Positions 1 to 11,402 of a DNA stretch of 64,000 nucleotides are shown here, piece after piece (the stretch's first letter is position 1; each line of letters opens with the position of its first letter). Under the pieces are notes generated by a model, which had not been told where the DNA came from, searched no databases, and saw only the letters and a list, made by a program, of their open reading frames with translations. The translations under genes and the position numbers were made by a program. The DNA is from Perilla frutescens (lineage: Eukaryota > Streptophyta > Magnoliopsida > Lamiales > Lamiaceae). Location: positions 4,663,001 to 4,727,000 of the forward strand of contig BRKX01000010.1 in assembly GCA_026008535.1 (NCBI GenBank), in the 5' to 3' direction.

Positions 1-233
1 TGAATTTTTTTTTAATATTATCAATATATTTCTTTCATGATTATTTAATTAATGAAAGTGTTTTTTTACTTACATAATTCACAAATGAGATTTTGTAAAT
101 GTTAATTGTACTTTTTCAAAATTTAGGATGATTAAAATAAAATGAAAAAAACTTCACGATGCTCGTGAAAAAAAATATTAGGGCCCTTTTTTTTCATTTC
201 GCTGTGGGCCCCCGAAATGTCAGGGCCGGCCCG
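1..233 (-). mobile_element. hAT-type transposon terminus (fragment)
   Basis: The stretch ends near 221-233 in CAGGGCCGGCCC, preceded by a G/C block with GGGCCC and CCCGAAATG and then by AT-rich DNA that runs off the left edge. Read on the minus strand this begins GGGCCGGCCCTGA and continues into GGGGGCCC and GCGAAATG, an arrangement I recognise from plant hAT elements. Only this end is present, so the opposite terminus and the 8-bp target duplication cannot be checked. The assignment rests on the terminal motif alone. Confidence 0.4.
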
Positions 234-543
234 GTACGTAGATCATTATTCTGTAAAAGACCGTTGATAACTTAAGTGTATTGTAACCAGATATGATGAA
301 CTGTAGTGGATCTATGTATTTTACTATGTTTAATATAATAAAAATATGATCTTGGTATTAAAATAGAAATGGGAGAAGTTTAGAAGAAAGGGTAGGAAGC
401 AGAGAGAAAGTTAGGGAGAAAATGATATTTTCATTACATGTCGTTCTAGTACAAAGTATTTCCCTTTTATAGTACAGGGACTACACATCATATTCTCATA
501 ACCCTAATACATAAAATATTATGAAGTAGGAAAGCATAATGTG
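234..543. other. non-coding DNA left of the LINE, possibly LTR-derived
   Basis: No coding potential seen. The text around 440-530 (a purine-rich run, then a segment ending in CCCTTTTATAGTACAGGG and CCCTAATAC) looks like the transcribed part of an antisense LTR. Together with the DNA right of the LINE (from 10168) it forms the continuous pre-insertion site. Confidence 0.3.
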
Positions 544-555
544 AACTAATTGGGC
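544..555. repeat. LINE target-site duplication, left copy
   Basis: AACTAATTGGGC occurs here and again at 10156-10167, directly after the LINE poly(A) tail. A perfect 12-bp duplication fits target-primed reverse transcription. The first two bases could belong to the poly(A) at the right end. Confidence 0.85.
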
Positions 556-610
556 GTAGCCCTTAACCCCGATTAATCCTGAACACAATTTTAATTATTC
601 GGATCTTGGG

Positions 611-2095
611 TTGCACCCAAGTGAATTTCCGCCTTTGCCTTTAAAAAATAAAAATTCCCCAACCCATATAGCCACACAGCCTATCCTTTATCCAAGTGGG
701 TCGAATATTAAAATTGATTCCCAGCCCACTTTGGACAAAAAAGCTTTGCAGCCCAATAATGGAAATAAATCCGATATGCATGCATCTTCGTTGTCGGCAG
801 CTGGAGTTGGTGTGAATGACGTTGTGATGACGGAAAAGGTGGATAATGTTTGGAGTAATCCGGTTGTATTAATTGGAAACGGTGGTCGGGGTTCAGGTGG
901 TCGGGATGGTGGTAATCGAAATAAACTTTCCTCAGCGGATGATGGATTGAATTTTCTTAATGCGCTTCGAGCCCCTTCTTCTCAAAATGGACCTGTCATT
1001 TTCGACTCATCTTGCCTTAAAGATATTGGCACCGTCGAGTGTCGTGAAGGTACGCCGGTGATCATTTTTAATAAGACTGACAATGATTATCTTGCAGGTC
1101 GAATGGGACTCTCTCTCGTTGGCAAATTCTCACATGCTATCCCCTCGGCCTCACACATTGACAAGGCTTTGAGAAACATACAACTCTCGGGTAACATTTC
1201 TTGGATGTTTCTTAATGCTCGATACATTTTAATTCGATTGACGCATGATTCTGATTATGTGAAACTCATTAAGGGAGCTACTGATTTGCCTATTTGGTAT
1301 GTTAATGGATGTCCAATGCGTGTGTTTAAATAGACGCCGGGATTTAATCTTTCTTTTGAGACTTCTGTGTTTGCTATTTGGATTACTCTTCCTAGTCTGC
1401 CTTTACATCTTTTTGATCATAGTGCGTTGTTTAAAATTGTGTCTATTTTTGTGAATCCGATTCAGCTTGAGCATGCCACTGCTACTAGGTCTCGTGGGTC
1501 TTTTGCCAAAATTTGTGTTGAGATTGATTTGACTAAATCCTATCCATCGTCTATTATGTTGAATATGGACGGTCATGAGGTGTCTCAATGTGTTGTTTTT
1601 GATAAGCTTCCTTTATATTGTGTTGAGTGCAAGCATATTGGCCATGTAAAAGATACGTGCAGGATTACTAACAGTGCAGGTTCTCATCCGCGGCACCTTC
1701 AACAAACTCGGCGAGCCTCTTCCGTACCTAATCGGGCGAATTGGAGTGATAAGGGGAAAAGCAAGGTTAATCAACATGTGCCCTCTCGGCCCACTAATGT
1801 GCCCTCTCGGTCGAATGGGAGAGATAAGGGAAAAATGCAAGTTTCGATACCTAGTGTTGTGACTGAGGGTGGTGCGTCCTCTTCAAAAGATGGTACTCCG
1901 AATACTGAAAATTGGCAGCAAGTTGAACATAGAAAGAAGAAGAATAATGTGGCTAATTCCGATAGAATGGTGTACGAAAGTAACCGGTTTCGTATCTTGA
2001 ATGAGCTCGGGTTGCTTCCTATTGAAGTGCAAAATGATATGCCTCTTAGTGAGTATTTTAGGCGAGAGGATGAAGGTTTTGCTAAGCTGTGGTAG
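611..2095 (+). pseudogene. LINE ORF1 (gag-like, DUF4283 plus zinc knuckle), one in-frame stop
   Basis: The reading frame is open over about 495 codons except for a TAG at 1331-1333, where TGG (Trp, followed by Thr-Pro) is expected. The first half matches the DUF4283 type of plant LINE ORF1 proteins. A CCHC zinc knuckle of the form C-x2-C-x4-H-x4-C lies at 1619-1660, followed by a Ser/Arg/Lys-rich tail and a WQ-V-RKKK motif near 1913-1945. The N-terminal frame opens without an ATG (611 is TTG), so the true start is lost or lies in the altered 5' region. ORF1 of L1 elements binds the element RNA as a chaperone. The TAG at the end could be natural or another mutated Trp codon. Confidence 0.85.
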
Positions 2096-2602
2096 AAGGT
2101 AGAGTGTCGGGAATTTCTCATAATACTAGTGATGGTCGACAGAGGATTGATACTAAAAATTAGGGTAAAGCCGCGGTTGTTCCATCGGCGGGTTTGCATG
2201 CTTGGCGAGAGATTGTTGTTGGGAATATTTCGGTTCATAGCGAGCGAACCCGTGATGTTTTTGCCGTGAGTCCACAAAAAATAGATGGCGGTGAGCTTAG
2301 TCCCTCAAGAATGGCTGTTGAAAACGGGCGTGTTCGAAGTCGTGCTCGGGTGTTTGATGCGAGTGATGGTCATGTGATTCACGATCAGTCCCAACTACAG
2401 GATTCGAGATCAAGACTGTTTGAGGATAGTGGCCGAGATAGCTCAGGCGTTGTTGATGATGTTGTTGATGCTGCCATGTGTAATGATCCTAGTCAAGAAT
2501 CCGCGACCTCTCCCATGCACATGTCTCCGGCTATGCATGGTCAAGAACAGGGGACTCTTCCGTCTCTGATGAAGCTCTGATTATATCCCCATGCCGGTTT
2601 AG
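2096..2602 (+). pseudogene. ORF1 tail / ORF1-ORF2 linker with frameshift
   Basis: An open frame in another register (2194-2580) encodes a low-complexity hydrophilic stretch rich in Ser, Asp and Arg. It probably continues ORF1 after a frameshift near 2100-2190. ORF2 starts 23 bases after its stop at the ATG at 2603. No enzymatic motif is seen here. Confidence 0.5.
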
Positions 2603-3390
2603 ATGTTGCTGTGGAATACAAGGGGTCTTGGTTCCAAGGCCAAGTGTGGTCACCTGTACAATTTGATTCGTATGCATCACTTGTCTTTGGTTGTAGTTAT
2701 TGAACCGAAGGTACAGTTTGATTCGGATCTCTTCGGGCACCATTTTGGACTCAGCTTGGTGGCATCTAATGTGTCTAATCATATCTGGGTCTTTGCTGCT
2801 CATGGGTTAACTATTTCTGTTGAGTTTGACTTTGCTCAGTTGCTCCATGTTCGGGTTGATTTCCCTTTGTTGTCTCAGCCGGTGTTCTTATCTTTGGTTT
2901 ACGATCGGCATAAGAGGGCGGAGAGACTTGAGCTTTGGGAGCATATGAGGGACATTGCTTTGCTGATTGATGGGAGACCGTGGCTGGTTGGAGGCGACTT
3001 CAATATCTTCTTGACTGATGAGGAGGTGGAGAATGGAGTTTCTGATCATCACTGGGATATGATGGACTTTGGCGATGCTATCTCAGATTGCCAGCTTGTC
3101 AATCCGGGTTTTGATGGTGCCTAGTTCACTTGGGAGAGACCGTCTACTGGGCTCCGAGAGAGGTTGGATAGGGTGCTGCTGGGGGAGTTCTGGACTTCTG
3201 TTTTTGCCGTGACTAGGGTGACTCATTTGGCAAGGCATACGTCTGATCATGCTCCTCTGTTGGTCAGATGCCAGTTCTTGGCCGAGATTCCCAAGTTTAG
3301 CTTCAGATTTCAGAACATGTGGGTTCGGAATCACACTTTCCGTGACACGGTGCGGGAGGAGTGGTGGTTCCGACTGGATTTGGCGGCATG
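2603..3390 (+). pseudogene. LINE ORF2, apurinic-type endonuclease domain
   Basis: The frame opens at ATG 2603 with WNTRGLGSKAK, the usual start of the plant LINE endonuclease/exonuclease/phosphatase fold. It continues with a Glu-Pro pair in the metal-site motif (about 2700), GGDFN (about 2989-3003) and SDHAPLL (about 3240-3262). A TAG at 3122-3124 replaces a Gln codon, and a frameshift just before 3388 moves the protein into the next register. The domain nicks target DNA for target-primed reverse transcription. All key motifs are present although the frame is broken. Confidence 0.9.
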
Positions 3391-5220
3391 ATGAACCTGC
3401 AGTGCAAGCTGAAGCGGGTGAAGCGGCAGCTGAAACAGTGAAACTGGGATGTTTTTGGTGATGTGTTCGACCGGGTGAGACGGGCTGATGAGGCTGTGTC
3501 TGCTGCTCAGGCTGCTTATGATTCTCTGCCTACTCCTGATGCTCGTGCTGAGATCAACCGTTGTGTGGCCCAGTATGTTATGAGGGCGAGAATGGAGGAA
3601 GATTTCTGGCGGCAGAAGGCGGCGGTCAGATAGGTGGCTGAGGGTGAGAGTAATACCAGATTGTTTCAAAGGTGGGTGAAGCAGAAGCGGTGTAAGTCTA
3701 GGATCCATTCAATTGAGGATGGAGGACATGTGATTGATGATGATGAGGGGATCAGAGCTTTTACAGCTAGATTCTTTCAGAGACTTCTCACGTCTGTCAT
3801 TCCTCAGTTAGCGGAGCCAGACTTCAGCTGTCTTTATGGGATCCCGCCTGAGATGGATACTGGATGTTTGTGTACTGTGCCGGATGTGGATGAGGTCAGA
3901 GCTACTGTGTTTGGGATCAGTGGGGACAGTGCCTCGGGGCCGGATGGATTCACTTCACTTTTCTTTCAGCACTGTTAGGACTTTGTGGCCGGTGATATTG
4001 TGGGGGCGGTGGAGGACTTCTTCTCAGGGTCCCACATGCCGCGCAGTTTCACTGCAACGACCATTGTTCTCCTGCCTAAGAAGGAGAGGCCCGCCGCTTG
4101 GATGGATTATTGCCCGATATCTCTGTGCAATGTGACGAATAAGATCATCACGAAGATTCTGACTACCCGATTGGCTCCGTTCTTGCCTGCCGTGCTAGCT
4201 CCGAATCAGAGTGACTTTGTTAAGGGTCGGTTGCTCAGTGATAATGTCCTGCTTGCACAGGAGCTGATTTGTGATCTTCACCTCGGCGGTGAGGTCCCAA
4301 ATATTGCTCTGAAGCTTGACATGGCGAAGGCATATGATCGAGTGCAGTGGCCTTTTCTTCTGGGCGTTCTTCGGCATATGGGGTTTCCTGCGATGTGGAT
4401 TGATATGATCAACAGGTGCATCAGAGATTGCGGGTTTTCGGTTCTCATGAATGGGGCGCCGGCGGGTTTCTTTCCTTTATCTCGGGGTTTGAGAGAAGGA
4501 GATCCCCTATCTCCGTCTCTGTTTGTGCTGGCTGTGGATTATCTTTCGAGGACTTTGGACCGTTTGATTTGTGGGGACCCAGACATGGTGTACAAGACGT
4601 TGAAGTGGGGATTCCCTGTTTCTCATCTCTTGTACGCTGATGACATCATTATCTTCTCGAGAGCCTCGTCGGATTGTTTAGGTAGGTTGATGGGGTGTCT
4701 TGATCATTATGTGGAGGTCTAGGGTCAGCTTATGAACCGGGAGAAGAACAACTATTATATTACTGCTAAGTTTGCTCCGATCTGGAAATAGCAGATTCAG
4801 TTGGTCTGTGGGTACCGGCGTGGCTCGTTGCCTTTCAGTTATCTGGGTGTCCCGATCTACAGAGGCTATCTAAAGTTTTTCCCTTTCTTGCCCCTTCGGC
4901 AGCGGTTGAGTGCCAGGATCTATGGTTGGTCCCATCGGCGTCTTTCCTTTGGCGGTAGATTTGCTTTCATCAAGAGCACTCTTGCCACTCTCCTTCTCCA
5001 TATCTTCCAGGTGATGGATCCACCCAAGGGGGTGCTCCATCAGCTTGAGCAGTTGATCGCCCGGTTCTTCTGGGGATCGGTAGGGGAGCAGAGGAAGACG
5101 CATTGGATCAGCTGGGAGACTATCTGCTTGTCAGTGGCTAAGGGTGGCTTGGGTGTTCGGCGTTTTGAGGATCTGGTCACATCGTTTGGTTGGAAGCTGT
5201 GGTGGAGGTTTAGAGCTTAG
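3388..5220 (+). pseudogene. LINE ORF2, reverse transcriptase domain
   Basis: A single register carries the linker and reverse transcriptase, interrupted by TGA at about 3418 and TAG at 3631, 3976, 4720, 4789 and 5218. Motifs in order: a Gly-Asp-Ser-Ala-Ser-Gly-Pro-Asp-Gly stretch (about 3925-3950), LPKKERP (about 4075), the palm-site SLKLDMAKAYDRV equivalent (about 4310-4340), GDPLSPSLFVLAVDYL (about 4500-4545) and the catalytic YADD at 4633-4644. The thumb region follows, with PFSYLGVP near 4833. Several stops sit where Trp or Gln is expected in the family. Confidence 0.92.
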
Positions 5221-6511
5221 GATTCTCTGTGGGTTCGTTATATTCGGCAAAAGTATTGTGGCCCGCGTTATTCGGAAGGGTGCCGTTGCGCAAGTCTGAT
5301 AGCAGGGTATGGAAGAGGCTTATCCGAGTTTGTGCACAGGCTCAGAAGCATATCAGGTGGTCCTTGGGGGCCGGTCAGGTATGCTTCTGGGATGATGTGT
5401 GGTTTGATGATGTACCTTTATCTGCTTACTGTCCTGCTTCTACTTTTGATCACCTCCCTGTTGATTGGTATTTTGATGGTGAGTCTTGGTATGTGCGTCG
5501 TTTGCTTGCTTTATGTGACCGTTATGTTTTATCTGATGAGTTGATTGATTCGCTGAGCCGGACTCTTGTGCTGTGGAGGGAGAGGGATAGCATGCGATGG
5601 AATTTGACTTCTACTGGTGAGTTCTCTTTGACCTCTGCATGAGATCAGGTCAGGTACCGGCGGCCCAATCGGCATCTTTTTGGGTCCATTTGGCATGATT
5701 GCATTACTCCCACCATCTCGGTTTTTCTCTGGCGTCTGTTACATAATAGAGTCCTTGTTGATGTCCGTCTCCAGTCTCGTAGATTTCATCTTACTTTCCG
5801 TTGTCAGTGTTGTCGTGATCCGCAGGTTGAGTCCTTAGAGCATGTCTTTCTTTGGTCTGAGTCTGCGAAATTGGTTTGGGCATTTGTTGCATCTTGGTTT
5901 CATACCACTGCTCCACATGCACATACAGTTACACAAGCACTCAGGTTTTGGAGGGGGGTGTTCCCACGATCCTCTCCGAAACACATCAGTTTTTTTATTC
6001 CTTACCTTGCACTTTGGTTTATTTGGATGGAGAGGAATAACCGCAAGCATCGCGGTGTTTCTTTCCTCGTGTCTCATATTGTTTGGCAGGTTTAGCGTCA
6101 TCTCCACCTTTTGGTTTTGGCCAGGAAGCTCCTTCCACAGCATTGGTTGGGCTGCTACCCGCAAGTGCCTTTTATACCCGTCGCAGACCCTGTTCCGAGA
6201 TCTCTTCGGTCTCGAATGGTGTCGTGGCGATCTCCTAAGGCACCGTGGGTAAAGCTCAACACGGAAGGGTCCTACTCGACTGATCTCCAGATGGCGGCTG
6301 GTGGTGGTGGATTGGTTCGTGACTACACAGGCTCTTTTTTGGTAGGTTTCTGCGCGCCCCTTCGGGCTGCATCGAGTTTTGATGCTGAGTTCCAGGAACT
6401 GCTTCATGGGCTGAGACTCGCTGTGTAGTATTCAGATCATATCTGGATAGAGATAGATGCTGCTTCAGTGGTGTCGGTGTTGCAGTCGGGCCAGCCTGGT
6501 TCGGCTGTGAC
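5221..6511 (+). pseudogene. LINE ORF2, zinc-binding region and first half of RNase H
   Basis: After a frameshift near 5260-5285 the frame contains the post-RT zinc-binding region (zf-RVT). This has FLWRLLHNR (about 5722), then CQCC, and an LEHVFL stretch that supplies the His ligand (about 5835). RNase H starts near 6245 with KLNTEGS; the family normally has Asp where Glu stands. The second acidic region (WIEIDA) follows near 6440. Stops lie at 5640 (TGA), 6093 (TAG) and 6426 (TAG). The domain breaks off at 6511, where the solo LTR has inserted, and resumes at 9625. Confidence 0.88.
6507..6511. repeat. 5-bp target duplication of the nested solo LTR, left copy
   Basis: GTGAC stands directly left of the TGTAACAG start of the inserted LTR and again at 9620-9624 directly after its terminal CA. 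Confidence 0.9.
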
Positions 6512-9500
6512 TGTAACAGCCCGGTTCCTTAGATGGTCATTTTGATGGGGACGGGGTTGTTGGGCGTAAAAGCCGAAGAAAATAGGTAGATTAACCGGAA
6601 ATCCAGGGGGAGCTTTTAGAATTAAACTAAGTTAGCGCCTCACAAACTTAGGCAACTTAACTTCATGACTTGGAAGGACTATCATCTTTAACGAATCAAA
6701 GGGGTCAAAGGATTCAATCGAGTCAAAGGAATGCCAAATCATAGGCCAACCGAAATTTGAACAGAATCCAAAGACAAAGAGATAGGAATCTGACTCTATA
6801 ACTAAACAAGACTTCCTCAAAAGCCACAATGGCTAAGACCCATAAAAAAGTTCGGAGTCAAATAAATCATACTGTCCCATTCATAGGACCAAACAAGAAA
6901 CTAACTCCAAACTTAACTTGAACAAACAGAATCATGCTTGAAAGGAAAAACCTCTTCGTAGGCGAACAATAATAACAAGCATGAAAGACTTATTCATAAG
7001 TCAACTGAAGATGAATAGATACCAGAATGCTCAATAAGTATGACTATTCAAATAACTCGGAATCAATAAAGGAACAACTGATATATCAAAGAACATGCTC
7101 CAAAGACTTTATTGATAACTAGGATTCATAGGATTTAAAACATGCTACTATCAAGAATCTAGTTACACATATCAAGACTAAATTCTAACATCAGAGTACT
7201 TAGCAGAAACTTAGCGGAAGAAAACATGTAACCATACAGAGCAACAAACTTGAAACCTCAGACAACTCAGACAACCCCACCATCAACACATCACCGGCCT
7301 CAGCATCTCAACCTGAAAACATTTGAAAAAGAGGGGGTGAGCACTAATGTACTCAGTGGGGTTTTATGAGAAAACTCTTTAATAAACTTTGGAATATCCA
7401 ATTAATAACTGGCGGCATATGGAGAGCAAAACGCAAAAGCCCTCTCCATACCCGCAAAACCTTTTACTTCCTTTTTTGGCGCCTTTCCTGGCTCAAACCT
7501 GCTGTCTACTGCACCCTTTTTGCCTTAAGATGAGAGAGGGGACACCTCAAATATCCTCTGAGTATGCGAGGGGATTACCCAGCAGTGACTCCATTTACTT
7601 TCAAATGTTCAACATTAGTGACACGAAGGTCACGACATGATAATGCAAATAAACTGTTCTTTGAGCTCGATAACCTGCTTACAACAGAAGCTATATCCTT
7701 CCTTAACCTCCTTCCTTACTTAACCTTAACCTTCCTTACTTAACCTCAACCTTTCTTACTTACTTGACTTAGCTAGCAATACCAGGCCTATAGCAATCAT
7801 CTAAAGCTAATTCTTAAATTGAGCATCATCTCGGCCTATAAGGGATTTAACGCTACACTAACGAGGCAATCCTTAATCCTTAACTCTACGAGCTTTAACA
7901 AAGCACAAACATTCAAATACGAGGAAATGAACGTGATCGATTGCAAATAAAGCAATTCTAAACACCTCATGCTAGCATAAATTGTATATAAACAATTCTA
8001 GCATATCTAAACATACTTGAGAGCTCACTTAACTTATACTAACTTCCTTTACTTTATCTAACTCAAATAACAATTCAACATAATCATGCATATAACTTCC
8101 TTTATTCCTTTCCTTTCCTTGTACAGAGACTAAACAGACAGAGCATAAAATATTTTAATTGGATATTTCTCTTGCCTTAACATGATTCTAGAGCTTAATA
8201 GCTCAAACCTTATACTTGATTCAGAACCACCCACCTCGATGATGAGCATTTTGATAACAAGCGCGTAGACGAAGCAACGAGCCGAAAATCCTTCCTCGGG
8301 CCTCCTCGGGGTTCACCTCATTTTTACGAAAGTAGATCAATGACTTTAATCCTTATTCGAGCTCCTAATAAGATATCTAAACGATATCTAAACCCTTGAC
8401 CCTTAACTATAACTTAAAACACGAGAATTTAAAAGATTAAGGCATCCGAAATTACCACAAAAGGGGACGGAAAATCCGATTCGAAACATCGAGATTCCAG
8501 ACGATCGGCCACTGCTACCTTGTAGATCATCGAAAGAGCTTCGATTTGAGTACTCATGGGCCTCGTAACTCCAACCGAGGCGAAAGTTATGCCCTCTGCA
8601 CGAAAACGTGCCGGAACTGCCGCAGCAGCCCCGCGCCCGCGCGGACCCCGCGCCCGCGGAATCCCCGCGCTCGAGCATCTCCGCGCCGAGAGGGCATCCC
8701 CGCGACCGCGGGAACCTCCGCGACCACGCCTCCTGGGCGATTTCCGGCGGCGGAAACTCCTCCTCCGCTCCTCCGCGCTCGACTCGCCGAACAAAAACTA
8801 CTCGTCTCGGAGGTGCGCTCACGAAGAGCGCTCCTCGCTCGACTTTAGAAATGGAGGTGAAAGAAGTGAGAAATGAGCAAATGGGAATGAAGGGGGGCTC
8901 CTCTATTTATAGGGGAAATCCAAGTTTCTCCGAGAAGCTTCTTCAGTGCAACAACACTGCTTTAAAAACATCGTTCTCGGTTAAAAGGCGTTTTATTCGA
9001 TGTCGAGGTCCAAATGACCTCAGACACGAAATCCAAAAATATCGGGAGGTTCCTTGGCTCGAGTACTATTGAACCAACTTGACTCGGAATAAAGAACGAG
9101 TCATCTTGAAGGAAAACGAGAAAATATTCTCTTTTTAAAAATAAAGTTACTATTCCACGCAAGGGACAAATAAAATTCCTGAGCGCTCGATTGACCTCAG
9201 AATGAAAATCCGGGAACGCCAACGGATTCCTTGAGAAAGTTCCTATAGGATAGGCTTGAAAGAACAAAGCTCGGGTCAACACACGAGATTTCGCAAATTT
9301 CTAACGAACGCGCTCCTACGGAAAAACACTATTCATATCTCCTTTAAACGCATTTTAAATCACCGGGAACTCAAACGACTTCCGATTCAAAATCCGAAAG
9401 CACCGGCATGCTCCTTGGGTCAACACCTTTCATACATGACCAAAATCGGCTATAATTGAGCTCGGATCAAAATTCTCAAAAAAGACGATTTTACGAAAAT

Positions 9501-9619
9501 AAATCCTAAAATCGCGGCTTAGAACCGAAACATCATAATTATGCTCAAAATTCCTTTTAATATTTCCTAATTAAAATTAGGAATTACTTAATCATATTCT
9601 GAAAATTCGGGTTGTTACA
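6512..9619 (-). mobile_element. solo LTR (Ty3/gypsy type, about 3.1 kb) nested in LINE RNase H
   Basis: The insert begins TGTAACAGCCCGG and ends CGGGTTGTTACA. It has TG/CA termini with matching inverted ends and is flanked by the 5-bp duplication GTGAC, as made by an LTR-retrotransposon integrase. No gag or pol coding is present. Reading on the minus strand gives the orientation: a CCCCACTGAGT block followed by CTCA and TTTTCAGGT near 7300-7375 recurs in the same order on the plus strand in the LTR ending at 15416. A G/C-rich island lies at 8600-8850. The simplest reading is a solo LTR left after recombination between two LTRs. Open frames in the G/C-rich part overlap on both strands and are not taken as genes. 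Confidence 0.88.
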
Positions 9620-9624
9620 GTGAC

Positions 9625-9846
9625 TCGATCCATGTTAACATCCATTTGTATGTTGTGCCGTGGACGACATGTTCGGTTCTCCCACATCCATCGTGAGGGA
9701 AATCGGGCAGCTGATTTTCTAGTTGGTAGGGAGGTTCAGACCCCTACGCTTACCTTCTATGATCCATGTTCTGCTCCTAGATATTTGCTCTCTCTGGTGA
9801 GGATGGAGCAGTTGGGTTATCCCAACTTTCGTTTTAGATACAGTTA
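9625..9846 (+). pseudogene. LINE ORF2, second half of RNase H
   Basis: Directly after the right copy of GTGAC the RNase H frame resumes in register and reads through VRFSHIHREGNRAADFL, the typical C-terminal RNase H motif of plant LINEs. It ends at the TAG at 9845-9847. Joining it to 6511 without the duplicate keeps the frame, so the LTR insertion was precise. Confidence 0.88.
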
Positions 9847-9847
9847 G

Positions 9848-10157
9848 ATGGTGATGGTCCACGTTTATGTCTTGTATTTATTTTTTATTAGTTCCAGTTT
9901 GGAGTTGTAGTCTGTTTTGAGTTGTGCTCCACGTTCTGTTTTTCATTTGGTTTTTGGGGTTAGCATCTGGTTTGTGGTTGCATCCTCATTTAGTTGTTGC
10001 TTTGTTTCCAGTTCGAGTACTTGGTTAGGGGTGTGTTCAATTTTGGGGCACATTCCACCTATGACTTTGTACGAGATGATTTGCGATTTATATACAGGCT
10101 GGACATGGTGCCAAATGCCCCACCCTTATTAGGGATGTTCTTCTTAAAAAAAAAAAA
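9848..10157 (+). other. LINE 3' untranslated region and poly(A) tail
   Basis: T/G-rich sequence without coding motifs, ending in TTCTT followed by twelve A residues at 10146-10157 and then the right target duplication. Confidence 0.8.
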
Positions 10158-10167
10158 CTAATTGGGC
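10156..10167. repeat. LINE target-site duplication, right copy
   Basis: AACTAATTGGGC, matching 544-555. The two leading A residues overlap the poly(A) tail. Confidence 0.85.
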
Positions 10168-10429
10168 CTGAAAATGGGCCTTTTTTGGAATTCATAAAAA
10201 CATAAATAAAAACATAATCTTCTAGCCCATTACCATCACTTTGACCCATTGATCACTTCATAATCACCTGACCTAGCGTCGGCTTCTTTCTTCCCCAATT
10301 TCTGAACTTCAATTCCTAAATCAAGATCTCCCTTTTCCATGTCAAGATCCCTTCTTTCCTATTCTGCTCCAACATCAACCTTGATTCCATCACTTCTCAC
10401 CTTGTTCATGACATTACTGCTCTCTCTTT

Positions 10430-11397
10430 GAGATCCTTGTTAGTAAGGATTGATCTTTCCCCTCACCCCACTGATAAATTTTAAATCTTCCCATGATTTT
10501 AGCCTATCTCCTGTATTATCCCAAAGAACAAGCTGCTGCAGAATCTCAGAAGTGCCTCAACTAATTACACGAGTACTAAGGATAGAGAATGGCTCAATGA
10601 CAAAGAGTCCCTCATCATTCTGAATCAGGAGATCCGTCGACAAAGTGATGGATTGCTGAGCACCTTCTTCAGTAAAGAGACATGAAAGACGGGGTATATC
10701 TTCACCCCACCAGGCAATTGGAGCCGGTAAGCCACTTTTCCTATCTTCTATAAAACCAAGTAGGGTCCATAGTGTCTAGCAGATAGCTTGACATTTTTTC
10801 TGAGGGCCACTGAGCTCTGCCTAAAATGTTGAAGTTTGAGGTAGACAAGATCTCTCTCTTTCTATCCTTTTGAGGTCAGCATAGATCTTCATAGGATTCT
10901 GGACAGAGCGAAGGTTGGCCTTCAATTCAGACATAAACCGTTGTCGTTCTGCTAATAGATCCTTAGCCTCACAGTCAGTGGTAGGGAGATATGCTGATAG
11001 AGAGTGATGGAGTGGTGGATACCCATATAGGGCTTCGAAAGGTATCACCTTTAAGCTGGAGTGGTAATTTGTGTTATATCAAAACTCAGCTAAGGACAAC
11101 CACTTGGACCACTGTTTTGGGTGTTGGTGAACCATGCACCTTAGATAAGTCTTAAGGCATTAGTTGACTCTCTCAGTCTGACCATCAGATTGAGGATGGT
11201 ATGTTGAGGTCAGGTCTAGAGAAGTCCCCATAAGCTTGAATAATTCCTTCCAAAATGCACTTGTAAATATTTTATCTCTATCTGAAACAATGCTAAAAGG
11301 TTGGCCATGAAGCTTGTAAACTAAATCCAAATAGATTTTGGCAATAGACTACGCAGTATAGGGATGAGATATAGCCATAAAATGACCATATTTGGTG
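10430..11397 (-). pseudogene. Ty3/gypsy chromovirus pol fragment: integrase C-terminal half and chromodomain remnant
   Basis: Read on the minus strand, this encodes the second half of the integrase core, then PFEALYGYPP (about 11010-11045). The C-terminal integrase region follows, with LSARHYGPYLV, GKVAYRLQLP and PVFHVSLLKK (about 10640-10780). A degraded chromodomain (LVLWDNTGDRLKSWEDL, about 10500-10550) comes last, which marks a chromovirus. Frameshifts and stops occur throughout. The core continues upstream on the other side of the element inserted at 11403-12913. DNA between 10168 and 10430 shows nothing codable and may be 3' LTR. Confidence 0.85.
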
Positions 11398-11402
11398 AGT
11401 GT
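11398..11402. repeat. 5-bp target duplication (left, one mismatch) of LTR-like element
   Basis: AGTGT here and AGTCT at 12914-12918 flank the insert. Keeping only AGTCT rebuilds the integrase frame expected at this point (Asp-Arg-Leu-Thr-Lys), so the left copy has one substitution. Confidence 0.7.

Larger units (their letters stand above)
556..10155 (+). mobile_element. L1-type LINE retrotransposon, decayed, with nested solo LTR
   Basis: A non-LTR retrotransposon bounded by a 12-bp target duplication and ending in a poly(A) run at 10146-10157. Order: short 5' region, ORF1 with a zinc knuckle, ORF2 with endonuclease, reverse transcriptase, zinc-binding region and RNase H. Removing the 3.1-kb LTR insertion at 6512-9619 and one copy of its 5-bp duplication leaves about 6.5 kb, a normal length for a plant L1. 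Both ORFs carry many in-frame stops and several frameshifts, so the copy is dead. The coding order, motifs and target duplication are directly visible. Immobility is inferred. Confidence 0.93.

Noticed and set aside
8403..9072. Several overlapping open frames of 100-150 codons on both strands
   Set aside because: They lie in the G/C-rich island of the solo LTR where stops are rare by composition; no family motif, and frames conflict with each other.
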